DNA of 64,000 nucleotides from Marinobacterium nitratireducens. Lineage in GTDB: Bacteria > Pseudomonadota > Gammaproteobacteria > Pseudomonadales > Balneatricaceae. Below, one piece after another: positions 44,254-53,057 of the stretch. Below the pieces are notes generated by a model. It was given only the letters and a program-made list of their open reading frames with translations, did not search any database and was not told where the DNA came from. Position numbers and translations under genes: made by a program. The stretch is taken from the NCBI RefSeq assembly GCF_014645375.1, contig NZ_BMLT01000009.1:1-64000 (forward strand), in the 5' to 3' direction. Each line of letters opens with the position of its first letter. Positions within the stretch are counted from its first letter, which is position 1.

Positions 44254-45858
44254 TTACCAAATCCCGATATGCACGCCGAACTTGCTGTCGTTGTCGGTCT
44301 TGTCTTCCACCTGCTGATAAGACACCGTCGTTCTTGACTTGAGGGATTTCAGCCATTCAAAGAGATGAGCCTTCATCTCGTCCTGAACACCGGCATGCTC
44401 CGGGCTACTTCCCAGGTCATGGAACTCGTTGGGGTCGTTCTCCAGGTCGTACAGCTGGCAGGGCAGGCCGGACCATTCGATATACTTCCAGCGCTCGGTC
44501 CGTATCATCCAGCCACGGCACTCGTCGGGTTTCCGTGCCAGGGTATGACGCGCTCCCCGATAGGCGTAATCCAGTTCCGAAACGGCAAAAGTCCGCCAGT
44601 CGCCTGCGTCGCCGTTTCGCACCAGCGGCAGGACGGACTTGCCTTCGATCCGGTGGTCGTAACCGCCGATCCCCAGGGCGTCGAGGATAGTGGGCAGGGT
44701 GTCGACGCACTCGGTAAATCGCTTTTCCACCGTGCCCCGGGTCGCATCGGCTTCGCCGGAGGGGTCGTATACGATATAGGGTACGCGCACGGACTGTTCG
44801 AAGAAAAGCTCCTTCTCGCCCAGCCAGTGGTCGCCCATATAGTCACCGTGATCGGAGGTGAAGATGATCAGGGTGTCGTCCAGGCGTCCAAGCCGCTTGA
44901 GCTCTTCCCAGAGTCTGCCCAGATGATCGTCGAGCTGCTTGATCAGGCCCATATAGACCGGCCGAACCGTCTCCACGACTTCGTCCCTGGCAAAAGCGAG
45001 GGATTCCCTGTGCTGCTGATAGGCGGCGACGACCGGATGCGGGTTGTCACGCTCGTGGTCCGCGCGGATCAGGGGCGTGCAGTCTTCGATGCCGTACATG
45101 TCATGGTAGGGAGCCGGCGCAATGAAGGGCCAGTGGGGCTTGATATAGGACAGGTGCAGTACCCAGGGGGCATCGCCCTGTTGCTGAATGTAATGAATTG
45201 CCTGGTCGGTGGTGTAGGCGGTTTCCGAGTGCGCTTCGGCCACTCTGGCCGGGTACTTGGCGTTGCGCATGGACCAGCCGCTGACGACTTCGCCGTCCGG
45301 CCGTTCGCCGGACACGACGTAGTCGTTCCAGGGGTCGTCTCCGGCATAGCCATGGGCGCGCAAATAGCCGCCATAGCCGCTCTCAGCGCCCGGAGGCGCG
45401 TGGCCGTCGTAGCGGTCGACTTCGCTAAAGCCGCCCTTGATGAGGCGGGTGTAGGAGTCGTCGTTTTCCATTTTCAGGCGGTCGAGGCCGGATAGGTCGG
45501 GTTTGACGTGGGTCTTGCCGACAAGTGCTGCTTTAAGGCCGCTACCGCACAGGTAGTCACCCATCGTCAGTTCACTGACAGACAGCGGGACGTGATTCCA
45601 GGTGGCGCCATGACTGCTCATGTATCGTCCGGTGTAGGAGGACATCCTGGACGGGCCGCATACGCCGGAGGTGACGTACGCGCGATCGAAAAGCACGCCG
45701 CGGCTCGCCAGCCAGTCGATATTGGGGGTCTCCAAACGGGGGTGGCCATAGCAGGAGAGGTGGTCGGCCCGGAGCTGGTCGGACATGATATAGAGCACAT
45801 TACGTATCCTGCGCTCGGGCTTTGATAAGTGCTCGCTGCCCCTATCGGTATTCTTCAT
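44254..45858 (-). CDS. Sulfatase/phosphonate monoester hydrolase-type enzyme, cytoplasmic
   Basis: 534 residues without a signal peptide. VLYIMSDQLRADHLSCYG supplies the metal aspartates, VCGPSRMSSYTG the formylglycine site (C-x-P-S-R), and FTSDHGDYMGDH the second metal site. The sequence is closest in style to choline-sulfatase and phosphonate monoester hydrolase groups. It would remove sulfate from a substrate after import by the TRAP system whose genes follow. It differs from the exported sulfatase at 36466 in length, localisation and motif (CGPSR versus CSPTR). Confidence 0.88.
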   Translation of the reverse strand: MKNTDRGSEHLSKPERRIRNVLYIMSDQLRADHLSCYGHPRLETPNIDWLASRGVLFDRAYVTSGVCGPSRMSSYTGRYMSSHGATWNHVPLSVSELTMGDYLCGSGLKAALVGKTHVKPDLSGLDRLKMENDDSYTRLIKGGFSEVDRYDGHAPPGAESGYGGYLRAHGYAGDDPWNDYVVSGERPDGEVVSGWSMRNAKYPARVAEAHSETAYTTDQAIHYIQQQGDAPWVLHLSYIKPHWPFIAPAPYHDMYGIEDCTPLIRADHERDNPHPVVAAYQQHRESLAFARDEVVETVRPVYMGLIKQLDDHLGRLWEELKRLGRLDDTLIIFTSDHGDYMGDHWLGEKELFFEQSVRVPYIVYDPSGEADATRGTVEKRFTECVDTLPTILDALGIGGYDHRIEGKSVLPLVRNGDAGDWRTFAVSELDYAYRGARHTLARKPDECRGWMIRTERWKYIEWSGLPCQLYDLENDPNEFHDLGSSPEHAGVQDEMKAHLFEWLKSLKSRTTVSYQQVEDKTDNDSKFGVHIGIW

Positions 45859-46162
45859 CTATCTATCCTCGATCTTGTCTGGAACGGCGGCTTCCGTAAG
45901 GCAAGGCCGTGTATCAGTGCAGCCTGCGACTTGAAACCCTCGACGACGTGCCGAGAAACAGCCATCAATAGCCGACTGGTCTTTGCGGGTCTCGAAGCCT
46001 GCTTCTTCGGTGTTCGGCGCTGTTGCTTGTTGCATTAAAATCAAAATAAGCAAAAAATCATACAAACACAATAGTTAAAGCAAAATTAAAATATCAAAAA
46101 TCTTATTAAATGATAAAAATGTAATATGTGTGCTTGTCTCGCCTTTGCGTGGCTGGTGAGGC
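45859..46162. promoter_or_regulatory. AT-rich promoter region of the sulfatase-TRAP operon
   Basis: No gene seen. The stretch 46033-46135 is very AT-rich (repeated TTAAA/AAAAT words) in contrast to the GC-rich genes around it. It probably holds the promoter of the sulfatase operon and the 3-prime end of the decarboxylase transcript. Confidence 0.45.
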
Positions 46163-46549
46163 TCAGCCCTGCTCGGACTCCCACTGTTTGATCGCATCGC
46201 TGGCGACTCGGAAGGCCGCCAGTGCCGACGGAACGCCAGCGTAAATCGCTGCCTGCATTAGCACGGCGCGAATCTCGTCGACGCTAACGCCATTATTGAG
46301 CGCACCTCGTACATGGAGTCCCAGTTCGTGGTGTTGGTTGATGGCTGTCAGCATGGCGAGGTTGAGCAGGCTACGGGTTTTGAACGGCAGGGTTTCGTCA
46401 CCCCATACCTCGCCCCAGCAGTACTCGGTTACCAGGGCCTGCATCGGCCGGTTGAAAGCATCGGCCTGGCTCCAGGATTTTTCGACGTGGGCGTTGCCCA
46501 GGACTTTTTTGCGATTCTCGAAGCCGTTCTTGAAGCGTTCGTTGTTCAT
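46163..46549 (-). CDS. Carboxymuconolactone decarboxylase-like protein (PcaC type)
   Basis: 128 residues, the length of gamma-carboxymuconolactone decarboxylase. VLGNAHVEKSWSQADAFNRP, then HELGLHVRGALNNGVSVDEI and VLMQAAIYAGVPSALAAFR, is the PcaC pattern; it lacks the CxxC of AhpD-type peroxidase relatives. PcaC decarboxylates an aromatic ring-cleavage lactone in the beta-ketoadipate pathway. No other pca genes are here, so the substrate may differ. It lies 27 bp after the IclR gene on the same strand. Confidence 0.8.
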   Translation of the reverse strand: MNNERFKNGFENRKKVLGNAHVEKSWSQADAFNRPMQALVTEYCWGEVWGDETLPFKTRSLLNLAMLTAINQHHELGLHVRGALNNGVSVDEIRAVLMQAAIYAGVPSALAAFRVASDAIKQWESEQG

Positions 46550-46576
46550 GGTCTCGTTCCTGGTTGGAGGATGGGG

Positions 46577-47401
46577 TTATACAGAGGCGCCGGAGCGGGA
46601 CAAGGCGAGGCCCCTTGAGTGCTGCGGATGCTCCGGCTCCTTTTCGACGCCGTCGGCTGGCCGGTGGCGGCGCCGGAGATTTGCCGCGATCCGGTTCGCG
46701 GTATCAATGACCTTTTCGATCACCGTGTCCGCCCGTAGCAGTTCGAATTTGTGACTGGCCCCCACGGCGGAGATGCTGCCGACAAGATTGTGGTTGTCAG
46801 GGGTGATGATCGGGGCCGCGATTCCGGTCAGTCCCGGGTTAACTTCGTCGTGGGTAATGCAGTAACCGTCGTTGCGGATTTTCTTCGACGCCCTGGCGAA
46901 CGAGGCCCAGTCAAGCTGGTTGCCGGGATCGGTGGCAATCTGCTCGTCAAACAGGCGGCGGAGCCGCCGGCCCTTTTGATGGGCGATCAGCACCTTAGAC
47001 TGGGCGCCGCGAAACACCGGTAACGGTCTGCCCCGGCCAAATGCGAATTGGTAGGTATCGTTCGGGTCGTCGATGTGGGTGTTGATGATGCGGCTTTCGA
47101 AGAAGACGCTGGCGAACACCGCCAACCCGGTTTCCTGGGACAGTTCGTGCATCAGGCTGCGGCCTGCCCGCAACAGGGGGTCGTACTGGCGCATCATCCA
47201 GTCCAGTTCAATGATGCGGGCACCCAGTACATAGCCGTTGTCGCCGCGCGACAGCAGGCCGGATTCGCACAGGTCCCTGACATAACGATAAACCGTCGCG
47301 CGGGACAAGCCCGTGCGTTCGGCGATGGCGTCGGTGGTCAACTGCAGGCACTCGGGACTGAAAAGGTCGAGGACGCCTAGCATCTTGCTGTAACTGTTCA
47401 T
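46577..47401 (-). CDS. IclR-family regulator, copy 1
   Basis: 274 residues. An N-terminal winged helix (KMLGVLDLFSPECLQL, LSRATVYRYVRDLCESGLL) precedes an IclR effector domain with YCITHDEVNPGLTGIAAPII. ATG 47401 chosen because AGGAA precedes it and the paralogue at 58698 starts at the same place; an open frame continues upstream into the promoter. It shares long stretches with copy 2, such as IIELDWMMRQYDP and FRGAQSKVL. Divergent from the eleven-gene catabolic operon, it is the likely regulator of that operon and perhaps of the sulfatase-TRAP genes. Confidence 0.88.
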   Translation of the reverse strand: MNSYSKMLGVLDLFSPECLQLTTDAIAERTGLSRATVYRYVRDLCESGLLSRGDNGYVLGARIIELDWMMRQYDPLLRAGRSLMHELSQETGLAVFASVFFESRIINTHIDDPNDTYQFAFGRGRPLPVFRGAQSKVLIAHQKGRRLRRLFDEQIATDPGNQLDWASFARASKKIRNDGYCITHDEVNPGLTGIAAPIITPDNHNLVGSISAVGASHKFELLRADTVIEKVIDTANRIAANLRRRHRPADGVEKEPEHPQHSRGLALSRSGASV

Positions 47402-47543
47402 GAAGTTCCTGTCTTTGATACCTGATGAAAAGGCGAACCACGAGGTCCTGCTTGTCTGGCCTGCCAAGGCGTGCGGTGCGGCCAGGGATCGTTCGACGGG
47501 CGTGCCGTAGTGTGGTCCAGGTACGTGCTTTCTGATTGAGATC

Positions 47544-47608
47544 ATAGCGATTAAAATTGCTAAAATCTCGCTATATGAAAAAATAAGTAAAAAAATATTG
47601 ATTTTAGC
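47544..47608. promoter_or_regulatory. Nested inverted repeats in the IclR/TPP-enzyme promoter region
   Basis: ATAGCGA (47544-47550) pairs with TCGCTAT (47568-47574), and GCTAAAATC (47559-47567) with GATTTTAGC (47600-47608); both perfect. The region between 47402 and 47664 is AT-rich and has no gene. These are candidate IclR sites controlling both directions. Confidence 0.5.
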
Positions 47609-47664
47609 TTCTTCTGTGTGAGACAAATATCAATAACACAAGCGAACGAGATAGGGATCTGGTT

Positions 47665-49206
47665 ATGAATGGTGCCGAATTGCTGGTGAGAGCAGCCGCG
47701 GCAAGCGGGGTCGAATACTGCTTTGCCAATCCGGGAACGACGGAGATTCCCCTGGTTGCAGCGCTGGCCAACGAGCCGGTGCTGAAGCCCGTACTGTCGA
47801 TGTTCGAAGGCGTGTGCACGGGAGCTGCGGACGGTTACGGGCGGATTGCCGGCAAGCCGGCCATGACGTTGACGCACCTCGGGCCGGGCTTTGCGAACGG
47901 GATCGCCAATCTTCACAATGCGCGCCGCGCTCACACACCGATCGTGAACGTCATCGGAGACCACGCGTCCTGGCATTTGAATTACGATCCACCCCTGGCC
48001 AGCGATATCGAGTCACTGGCCGGCGCAGTGTCCGGCTGGGTCGGTACCTCACGCAGCGTTGCGGGGATCGGTGAGGATTTCCAGGCCGCGGTCGAGGCTT
48101 CCTATCAGAACGGAGGGCAGGTAGCGAGCCTGGTGCTGCCGATGGATCTTCAGGCGCTGGAGGCGCCGCGCGGGCAGGCCTATGCGGCGCTGCGGGCGCC
48201 GAAGCGGCGCTTCGACGGCGACAAGGTCGAGGCGGTGGCGCGCGAGCTGTCGGCGGGCAAGCGTCTCGTGTTCATCGTTGGCGACGAAGGGCTTTCCGAA
48301 AAGGGCCTTGAGGCTGCGGGACGGCTGGCCCAGGTCCCCGGCGTGCGGATGTTCGCAGAGACCTTTCCGCGCCTGAGTTATCGCGGGGGCGGCCTGCCGG
48401 ACCTGGATCGCCTGCCATATTTCCCCGAGGTCGCCATCGAGGTTCTGGATCAATACGACCTCGTCGTCTGTGCGGGCGTGCCCGATCCGATCAGCTACTT
48501 TGGCTACGAGGGCATTCCGTCGCGTCTGGCCGGTCGCGAGCGACTGCTCGACCTGGCGCGTGTCGGGGATGACATCTCCGGTGCTCTGGCGGCGCTGGCC
48601 AATATGCTGCATGCACCTGAATTTATCCCGTCCGAGATCGGAATCGAGTTGCCGCCGGCGCACGCGCCGCTGTCGCCGCAGTCGATCGGTCGACTTCTCT
48701 CTGCAGCCTTACCCGACAACAGCATAGTGTCCGTCGAGGGTGGTACCTGCGGATATCCGTTCTTTACCGCGTCCGTCAACGCCGCACGACACCGGGTGAT
48801 GACGAACACCGGCGGGGCGATCGGCCAGGGAATACCCGCCGGCTTCGGCGCGGCGCTTGCCGAGCCGGGCACCCCGGTCTTTTGCCTGCAGTCGGACGGC
48901 AGCGCCCAGTACACCATCCAGACGCTCTGGAGCATTGCCCGCGAACAGCTACCGGTGGTGATTCTGATCGCCGCCAATCATCGCTATGCCATTCTGCAAA
49001 ACGAACTACGACGTTTCGGTGTGGAAGAAATGGGTGCCCATGCCCGTAATCTGACCGAGCTGGACCGGCCGCGCGTGGATTGGAAAGCGCTGGCCAAGGG
49101 GTACGGCGTGGCGGCGGAAAGCGTTCGAACCAATGCCGAGTTGCAGCGGGCCCTGAGTGCCGCCAAGGACTCGAAAGCCCCCTATCTGATCGAAATGGAA
49201 ATCTGA
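47665..49206 (+). CDS. Thiamine-diphosphate-dependent decarboxylase/lyase
   Basis: 513 residues with the acetolactate synthase/benzoylformate decarboxylase layout. Glu48 in SMFEGVCTGAADGYGR is the cofactor-activating glutamate; the thiamine-diphosphate and magnesium site is QSDGSAQYTIQTLWSIARE ending in AAN. The family cleaves C-C bonds next to a carbonyl. There is no regulatory subunit gene nearby, so it is unlikely to be biosynthetic. The next gene is an aldehyde dehydrogenase, as in the benzoylformate decarboxylase/benzaldehyde dehydrogenase pair of mandelate degradation; a 2-oxoacid decarboxylase role is plausible. First gene of the operon. Confidence 0.85.
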   Translation: MNGAELLVRAAAASGVEYCFANPGTTEIPLVAALANEPVLKPVLSMFEGVCTGAADGYGRIAGKPAMTLTHLGPGFANGIANLHNARRAHTPIVNVIGDHASWHLNYDPPLASDIESLAGAVSGWVGTSRSVAGIGEDFQAAVEASYQNGGQVASLVLPMDLQALEAPRGQAYAALRAPKRRFDGDKVEAVARELSAGKRLVFIVGDEGLSEKGLEAAGRLAQVPGVRMFAETFPRLSYRGGGLPDLDRLPYFPEVAIEVLDQYDLVVCAGVPDPISYFGYEGIPSRLAGRERLLDLARVGDDISGALAALANMLHAPEFIPSEIGIELPPAHAPLSPQSIGRLLSAALPDNSIVSVEGGTCGYPFFTASVNAARHRVMTNTGGAIGQGIPAGFGAALAEPGTPVFCLQSDGSAQYTIQTLWSIAREQLPVVILIAANHRYAILQNELRRFGVEEMGAHARNLTELDRPRVDWKALAKGYGVAAESVRTNAELQRALSAAKDSKAPYLIEMEI

Positions 49207-49217
49207 AGGAGATCCTT

Positions 49218-50708
49218 GTGAGCGACATCGAACTGTTACCGGGAGTACGGGACTTTCTCTCCGTCCCTCAGAAAATTTTTGTCGACGGCAGTTGGCAGCC
49301 GGCCAGCGGCGGCGCGTATTTTGCGGTCGAGAATCCGGCGACGGAAACCACGTTGTGCGAGGTTGCCGCCGGTACCGAAGCGGATATCGACGCGGCCGTG
49401 GCCGCGGCCCGGAAGGCCTTCGAGGGGCCCTGGCGCAGGGAGACGCCGGCGCGTCGCGGTATGCTGCTGTTGCGGCTGGCGGAACTTATCGACGCGCACG
49501 CAGAGGAGCTGGCGCAGCTGGTCGTGTTGGAAAACGGCAAGCCGATCAGGCTGGCCCGTGGCGAGGCTGCCAGTGCGGCGAACATCATCCGCTATTTTGC
49601 CGGCTGGCCAACCAAGATCGAAGGCAGCACGTCGCCGGTGTCACCGGCCTCCGGCTCACCGATGTTGAACTATACGCTGCGCGAACCCGTCGGCGTTTGC
49701 GGCCTGATCGTGCCCTGGAACTTCCCGCTCACCATGTGCGTTTGGAAGCTGGGGCCGGCTCTGGCGGCAGGTTGTACCGCGGTGCTCAAGCCTGCAGAGC
49801 AGACCCCGCTGGTGGCGATTCGCCTGGTGCAGCTGATCGAGCAAGCGGGCTTCCCGGCCGGCGTGGTCAACCTGGTCACCGGCCTGGGCGCGGCAACCGG
49901 TGCGCCTCTGGCACAGCATCCCCAGGTCGACAAGGTGGCTTTCACCGGTTCCACCGCCGTAGGCCGCCTGATCGCCCAGGGCGCGACCGGCAACATGAAG
50001 CGGGTTTCGCTGGAGCTGGGTGGCAAGTCCCCCAACATCATATTGCCGGATGCGGATATCGTGCGCGCGGCCAAGGGCGCCGCCGACGGCATCTTCATCA
50101 ACCAGGGACAGACCTGCACCGCCGCTTCGCGTCTCTATGTGCACGAGAGCGTTCTGGACGATGTACTCGCCGAATTGCGCCAGCACGCGGCGGCCCATCG
50201 CATTGGCTCGGGCCTCAGCGAGGCAACCACCCTGGGGCCGCTGGTATCGGCCCGTCAGCTCGATACGGTCAACGGCTTTATCCAGCGTGGGCTTCAGGAT
50301 GGTGCCGAGCTCATCTGCGGCGGTGGCCGGCCGGATAACCTGGCAAAAGGGCACTTTGTCGAACCAACCGTGTTTCTCGATCGGGCGGAACGGGCCTGCA
50401 TCGCCAAGGAAGAGATCTTCGGCCCGGTGCTCACCGTGATGAGCTGGTCGGATGTCGACGACCTGGTATACCGCGCCAATGACACGGAGTACGGGCTTGC
50501 GGCGGGTGTCTGGACGCGCGATCTGAAATCGGCTCACCGGATCGCTGCCGAGCTCAAGGCGGGGTCGGTCTGGATCAATTGCTGGAACGTCGTTGACCCG
50601 GCCGCACCGTTCGGCGGCTACAAGGCGTCCGGCTGGGGCCGGGAAATGAGCAAGAACGTAATCGATGCCTATACCGAGACGAAAAGCGTCTTCGTGGATC
50701 TCGGCTGA
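49218..50708 (+). CDS. Aldehyde dehydrogenase family protein
   Basis: 496 residues. The NAD-binding and catalytic signatures are PWNFPLTMCVWKLGPALAAG, VSLELGGKSPNIILPDADI (general-base Glu) and NQGQTCTAASRLYV (nucleophile Cys). GTG 49218 was chosen: AAGGAGAT is 5 bp upstream and it starts 11 bp after the TPP gene. It should oxidise an aldehyde, probably the product of the preceding decarboxylase, to the acid with NAD(P)+. Confidence 0.9.
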   Translation: MSDIELLPGVRDFLSVPQKIFVDGSWQPASGGAYFAVENPATETTLCEVAAGTEADIDAAVAAARKAFEGPWRRETPARRGMLLLRLAELIDAHAEELAQLVVLENGKPIRLARGEAASAANIIRYFAGWPTKIEGSTSPVSPASGSPMLNYTLREPVGVCGLIVPWNFPLTMCVWKLGPALAAGCTAVLKPAEQTPLVAIRLVQLIEQAGFPAGVVNLVTGLGAATGAPLAQHPQVDKVAFTGSTAVGRLIAQGATGNMKRVSLELGGKSPNIILPDADIVRAAKGAADGIFINQGQTCTAASRLYVHESVLDDVLAELRQHAAAHRIGSGLSEATTLGPLVSARQLDTVNGFIQRGLQDGAELICGGGRPDNLAKGHFVEPTVFLDRAERACIAKEEIFGPVLTVMSWSDVDDLVYRANDTEYGLAAGVWTRDLKSAHRIAAELKAGSVWINCWNVVDPAAPFGGYKASGWGREMSKNVIDAYTETKSVFVDLG

Positions 50709-50726
50709 ACCAAAGGGGGAATGAAT

Positions 50727-51521
50727 ATGAATCTCGAATTGAAAGACCGCGTCGCCATCGTAACCGGCGGCGGTATGGGAATTGGCAAGGACGTGGCGCG
50801 CTTCCTGGCGGAAGAGGGCTGTGACGTGGTGATCTGTTCCCGGACGATGTCCGTGCTGGAGGCGACGGCGGCTGAAATCAGCGAAGCCACCGGTCGCAGG
50901 ATCCTGCCGGTCTCCTGCGATACCACCGACATGGCGTCGGTGGAGCTTATGGTTGCGACGACGATCGAAGTGTTCGGCCGGGTCGATATCCTGGTGAACG
51001 GTGCTGCCGCTCCGTCCGGCGTGGTACGTAACTCCATCGAGTTCGCCGGTGACGACGAGCTGCTGGGCGACCTGGACACCAAGGTGATCGGCTACTTCCG
51101 CTGTGCCAAAGCCGTTACACCGCATATGAAGAAGCAGGGTTTCGGACGCATCATCAATATTGGCGGTCTGACCGGCCGCAGCAGCAAGGTCATGTCGGGC
51201 ATGCGTAACCTGGCCATCGTGCACATGACCAAGAACCTGTCCGACCAGCTCGGGCCCCACGGTATCACCTGCAACATCATCCACCCGGGTGTGGTGGATA
51301 CGCCGCATATCCAGGAGCTGTACGAACGCGAAGCCAAGCTGCAGGGCAAGACGCCGGCGGAGGTCGAGCAGGGCTATATCGATGTGACCCCGATTCGCCG
51401 GACCCTTCAACCGGTCGAGATCGCCTGGCTCATCGGCTTCCTGGCATCGCCGAAGGCGGGCGCTGTCACCGGCGAGTCGGTTGGCATCGACGGTGGTTTG
51501 ACACGTGGCATCTTTATTTAA
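50727..51521 (+). CDS. SDR-fold protein lacking the catalytic Tyr-x-x-x-Lys
   Basis: 264 residues. The NAD(P) site VTGGGMGIGK and NGAAAPSG are kept, as is the segment PHGITCNIIHPGVVDTPH. Where the catalytic YxxxK should be, the sequence reads SGMRNLAIVHMTKNL; aligned on (L/M)TK(S/N)L, Tyr is Ser and Lys is Asn. It is therefore an atypical SDR that may use different chemistry or only bind a nucleotide. The second of two ATGs (50727) has the better spacing from AGGGGG. It is 18 bp after the aldehyde dehydrogenase gene. Confidence 0.8.
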   Translation: MNLELKDRVAIVTGGGMGIGKDVARFLAEEGCDVVICSRTMSVLEATAAEISEATGRRILPVSCDTTDMASVELMVATTIEVFGRVDILVNGAAAPSGVVRNSIEFAGDDELLGDLDTKVIGYFRCAKAVTPHMKKQGFGRIINIGGLTGRSSKVMSGMRNLAIVHMTKNLSDQLGPHGITCNIIHPGVVDTPHIQELYEREAKLQGKTPAEVEQGYIDVTPIRRTLQPVEIAWLIGFLASPKAGAVTGESVGIDGGLTRGIFI

Positions 51522-51531
51522 GGAGGCTGAA

Positions 51532-52569
51532 ATGAGTAACGGAACTCTGTTGGTGGCAACGGTGGGGCAGGCCATTGTGCGCAGCTCGGATGATGGGCGC
51601 ACCTGGCATCGGCTCGGGGTGGGCCAGGCACTGGAATTCGATGCCATCGCCCGATCGTTGAGCGTCAGCCCGGACCGGCCCGAGGTGATCTACGCCGGTA
51701 CCGATATCGGCCTGTGCATCAGCCGGGATGTCGGCAATACCTGGGAGCGGGTGAATTCCCCGTTCAACGGCGAGACGGTCTGGAAGGTCGCTGTGGATCC
51801 GAATGATCACAAGCGCATCTTTGTCGGCACCGGCGCACCTTCCCGCGCGGTGTTGTGGCGCACCCTGGATGGTGGCGAAACCTGGGACCGTGCGCCGGTC
51901 GAAATTCCCGAGTTTTGCGCGGGCGTCAACCGGCCCCGGCTGCTGGCATTCTCCTACGATCCAACCGACCGCAACCAGCTGTGGTTCGGTCTGGAAGAGG
52001 GCGGTCTGTTCCACAGCCGGGACGGTGGCGACAGCTGGACGCGGGTCGATGACCGCCTGCAGTGGGAGTACAACTCCGACGTGCACAGCATACAGGTGCT
52101 GCCCAATGGCGGGCGTAAGGTCGTGGTCGTCGTCTGTGTCAATGCTATCTATCGCAGTTTCGACGAGGGGCAGACCTGGGAAGGCGTCATCGCTGCAGAG
52201 GCCTTCGGTCTGTACTACGCACGTGTCCTCAGTGCGCCGGTTGGCAGCGAGAAAACGCTGTATTTGAGCATTTCCGACGGTACGCCGGGTACCACCAGCA
52301 AGATACTGGTCTCGCGGGACGCTGCCGAGTCCTGGGAGGTGCTGCCTTTGCCGCAACAGCCCAATTCCTGCGTCTGGGCGCTGGCTGTCAACCCGGCGAA
52401 TCCGCGGCAGGTCGTGGCAGGAACCAAATATGGCCACCTCTTCACGTCCGAAAATGGTGGCGATGGCTGGCAAAAGCAGTGGCGGGAATTCAGCGAGATC
52501 GCCGATGTGCTCTGGACGCCGGCGCAGGCGAAAATTGCCGCCGCACATCAGTCCGTGATTACCAAGTGA
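51532..52569 (+). CDS. Cytoplasmic BNR/Asp-box beta-propeller protein
   Basis: 345 residues with no signal peptide. Seven Asp-box-like motifs are spread evenly: SSDDGRTW, SRDVGNTW, TLDGGETW, SRDGGDSW, SFDEGQTW, SRDAAESW and SENGGDGW, predicting a seven-bladed propeller. Such folds include sialidases, photosystem assembly factors and carbohydrate lyases, but no catalytic arginine triad of sialidases is evident. GGAGG precedes ATG 51532, 10 bp after the SDR gene. An enzymatic role (lactonase-like) or scaffold role in the pathway are both possible. Confidence 0.8.
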   Translation: MSNGTLLVATVGQAIVRSSDDGRTWHRLGVGQALEFDAIARSLSVSPDRPEVIYAGTDIGLCISRDVGNTWERVNSPFNGETVWKVAVDPNDHKRIFVGTGAPSRAVLWRTLDGGETWDRAPVEIPEFCAGVNRPRLLAFSYDPTDRNQLWFGLEEGGLFHSRDGGDSWTRVDDRLQWEYNSDVHSIQVLPNGGRKVVVVVCVNAIYRSFDEGQTWEGVIAAEAFGLYYARVLSAPVGSEKTLYLSISDGTPGTTSKILVSRDAAESWEVLPLPQQPNSCVWALAVNPANPRQVVAGTKYGHLFTSENGGDGWQKQWREFSEIADVLWTPAQAKIAAAHQSVITK

Positions 52570-52579
52570 GGATGGCGCG

Positions 52580-53038
52580 ATGAAGGTTAAGGTCAATCGC
52601 ACTCATATTTCACTGTTCGTTACCGACCCCGATGCATCCGCGAAATGGTATCAAGACATCCTCGGTATGGAAGAAACAGCCCGCAACGGCAGCGAATGGG
52701 TGATGGTGGGGTTTGGTCAAAAGCATCATGACATCGCCCTCATCAAGGCCCCCGAGGGTGCCCGGCAAGGCACCCTGGGACTGCAGCATTACGGGCTGGA
52801 GATCGATGGCGACGAAACCACGCTGCGCAGGTTGTACGGCATGCTGCTGTCCAAGCAGGTCAATGTGGTGAAGACCACCGACCATGAAGTGGGCAAAGGC
52901 GTCTATTTCACCGATCCCGACGGCAACCGCCTGGAATTCTTCCTGGAAACCGAGCATGACGACGCGCTTGGCAAGGAACGCTTCAAGGCGGCGGGCGCGC
53001 CCAGCCGAGAGATCGTCCTCGACCCCATCTTTGATTGA
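52580..53038 (+). CDS. VOC-family protein, candidate one-domain extradiol dioxygenase
   Basis: 152 residues, one vicinal-oxygen-chelate domain of two repeats. His9 (RTHISLFV), His70 (LGLQHYGLEI) and Glu119 (DPDGNRLEFF) occupy the places of the two-His-one-Glu iron site of type I extradiol dioxygenases. His102 and Tyr109 in TDHEVGKGVYF match the active-site His and Tyr of those enzymes in spacing. One-domain extradiol dioxygenases are known but rare. It lies among MhpA-, MhpC- and MhpD-like genes, which supports ring cleavage; a lyase or isomerase role cannot be excluded. It starts 10 bp after the propeller gene. Confidence 0.75.
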   Translation: MKVKVNRTHISLFVTDPDASAKWYQDILGMEETARNGSEWVMVGFGQKHHDIALIKAPEGARQGTLGLQHYGLEIDGDETTLRRLYGMLLSKQVNVVKTTDHEVGKGVYFTDPDGNRLEFFLETEHDDALGKERFKAAGAPSREIVLDPIFD

Positions 53039-53057
53039 TTTTCTGTAGGTTTTATCG

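Noticed and set aside
49656-51647. A 663-residue minus-strand frame opposite the aldehyde dehydrogenase and SDR genes
   Set aside because: Antisense shadow of GC-rich genes with no motif of its own.
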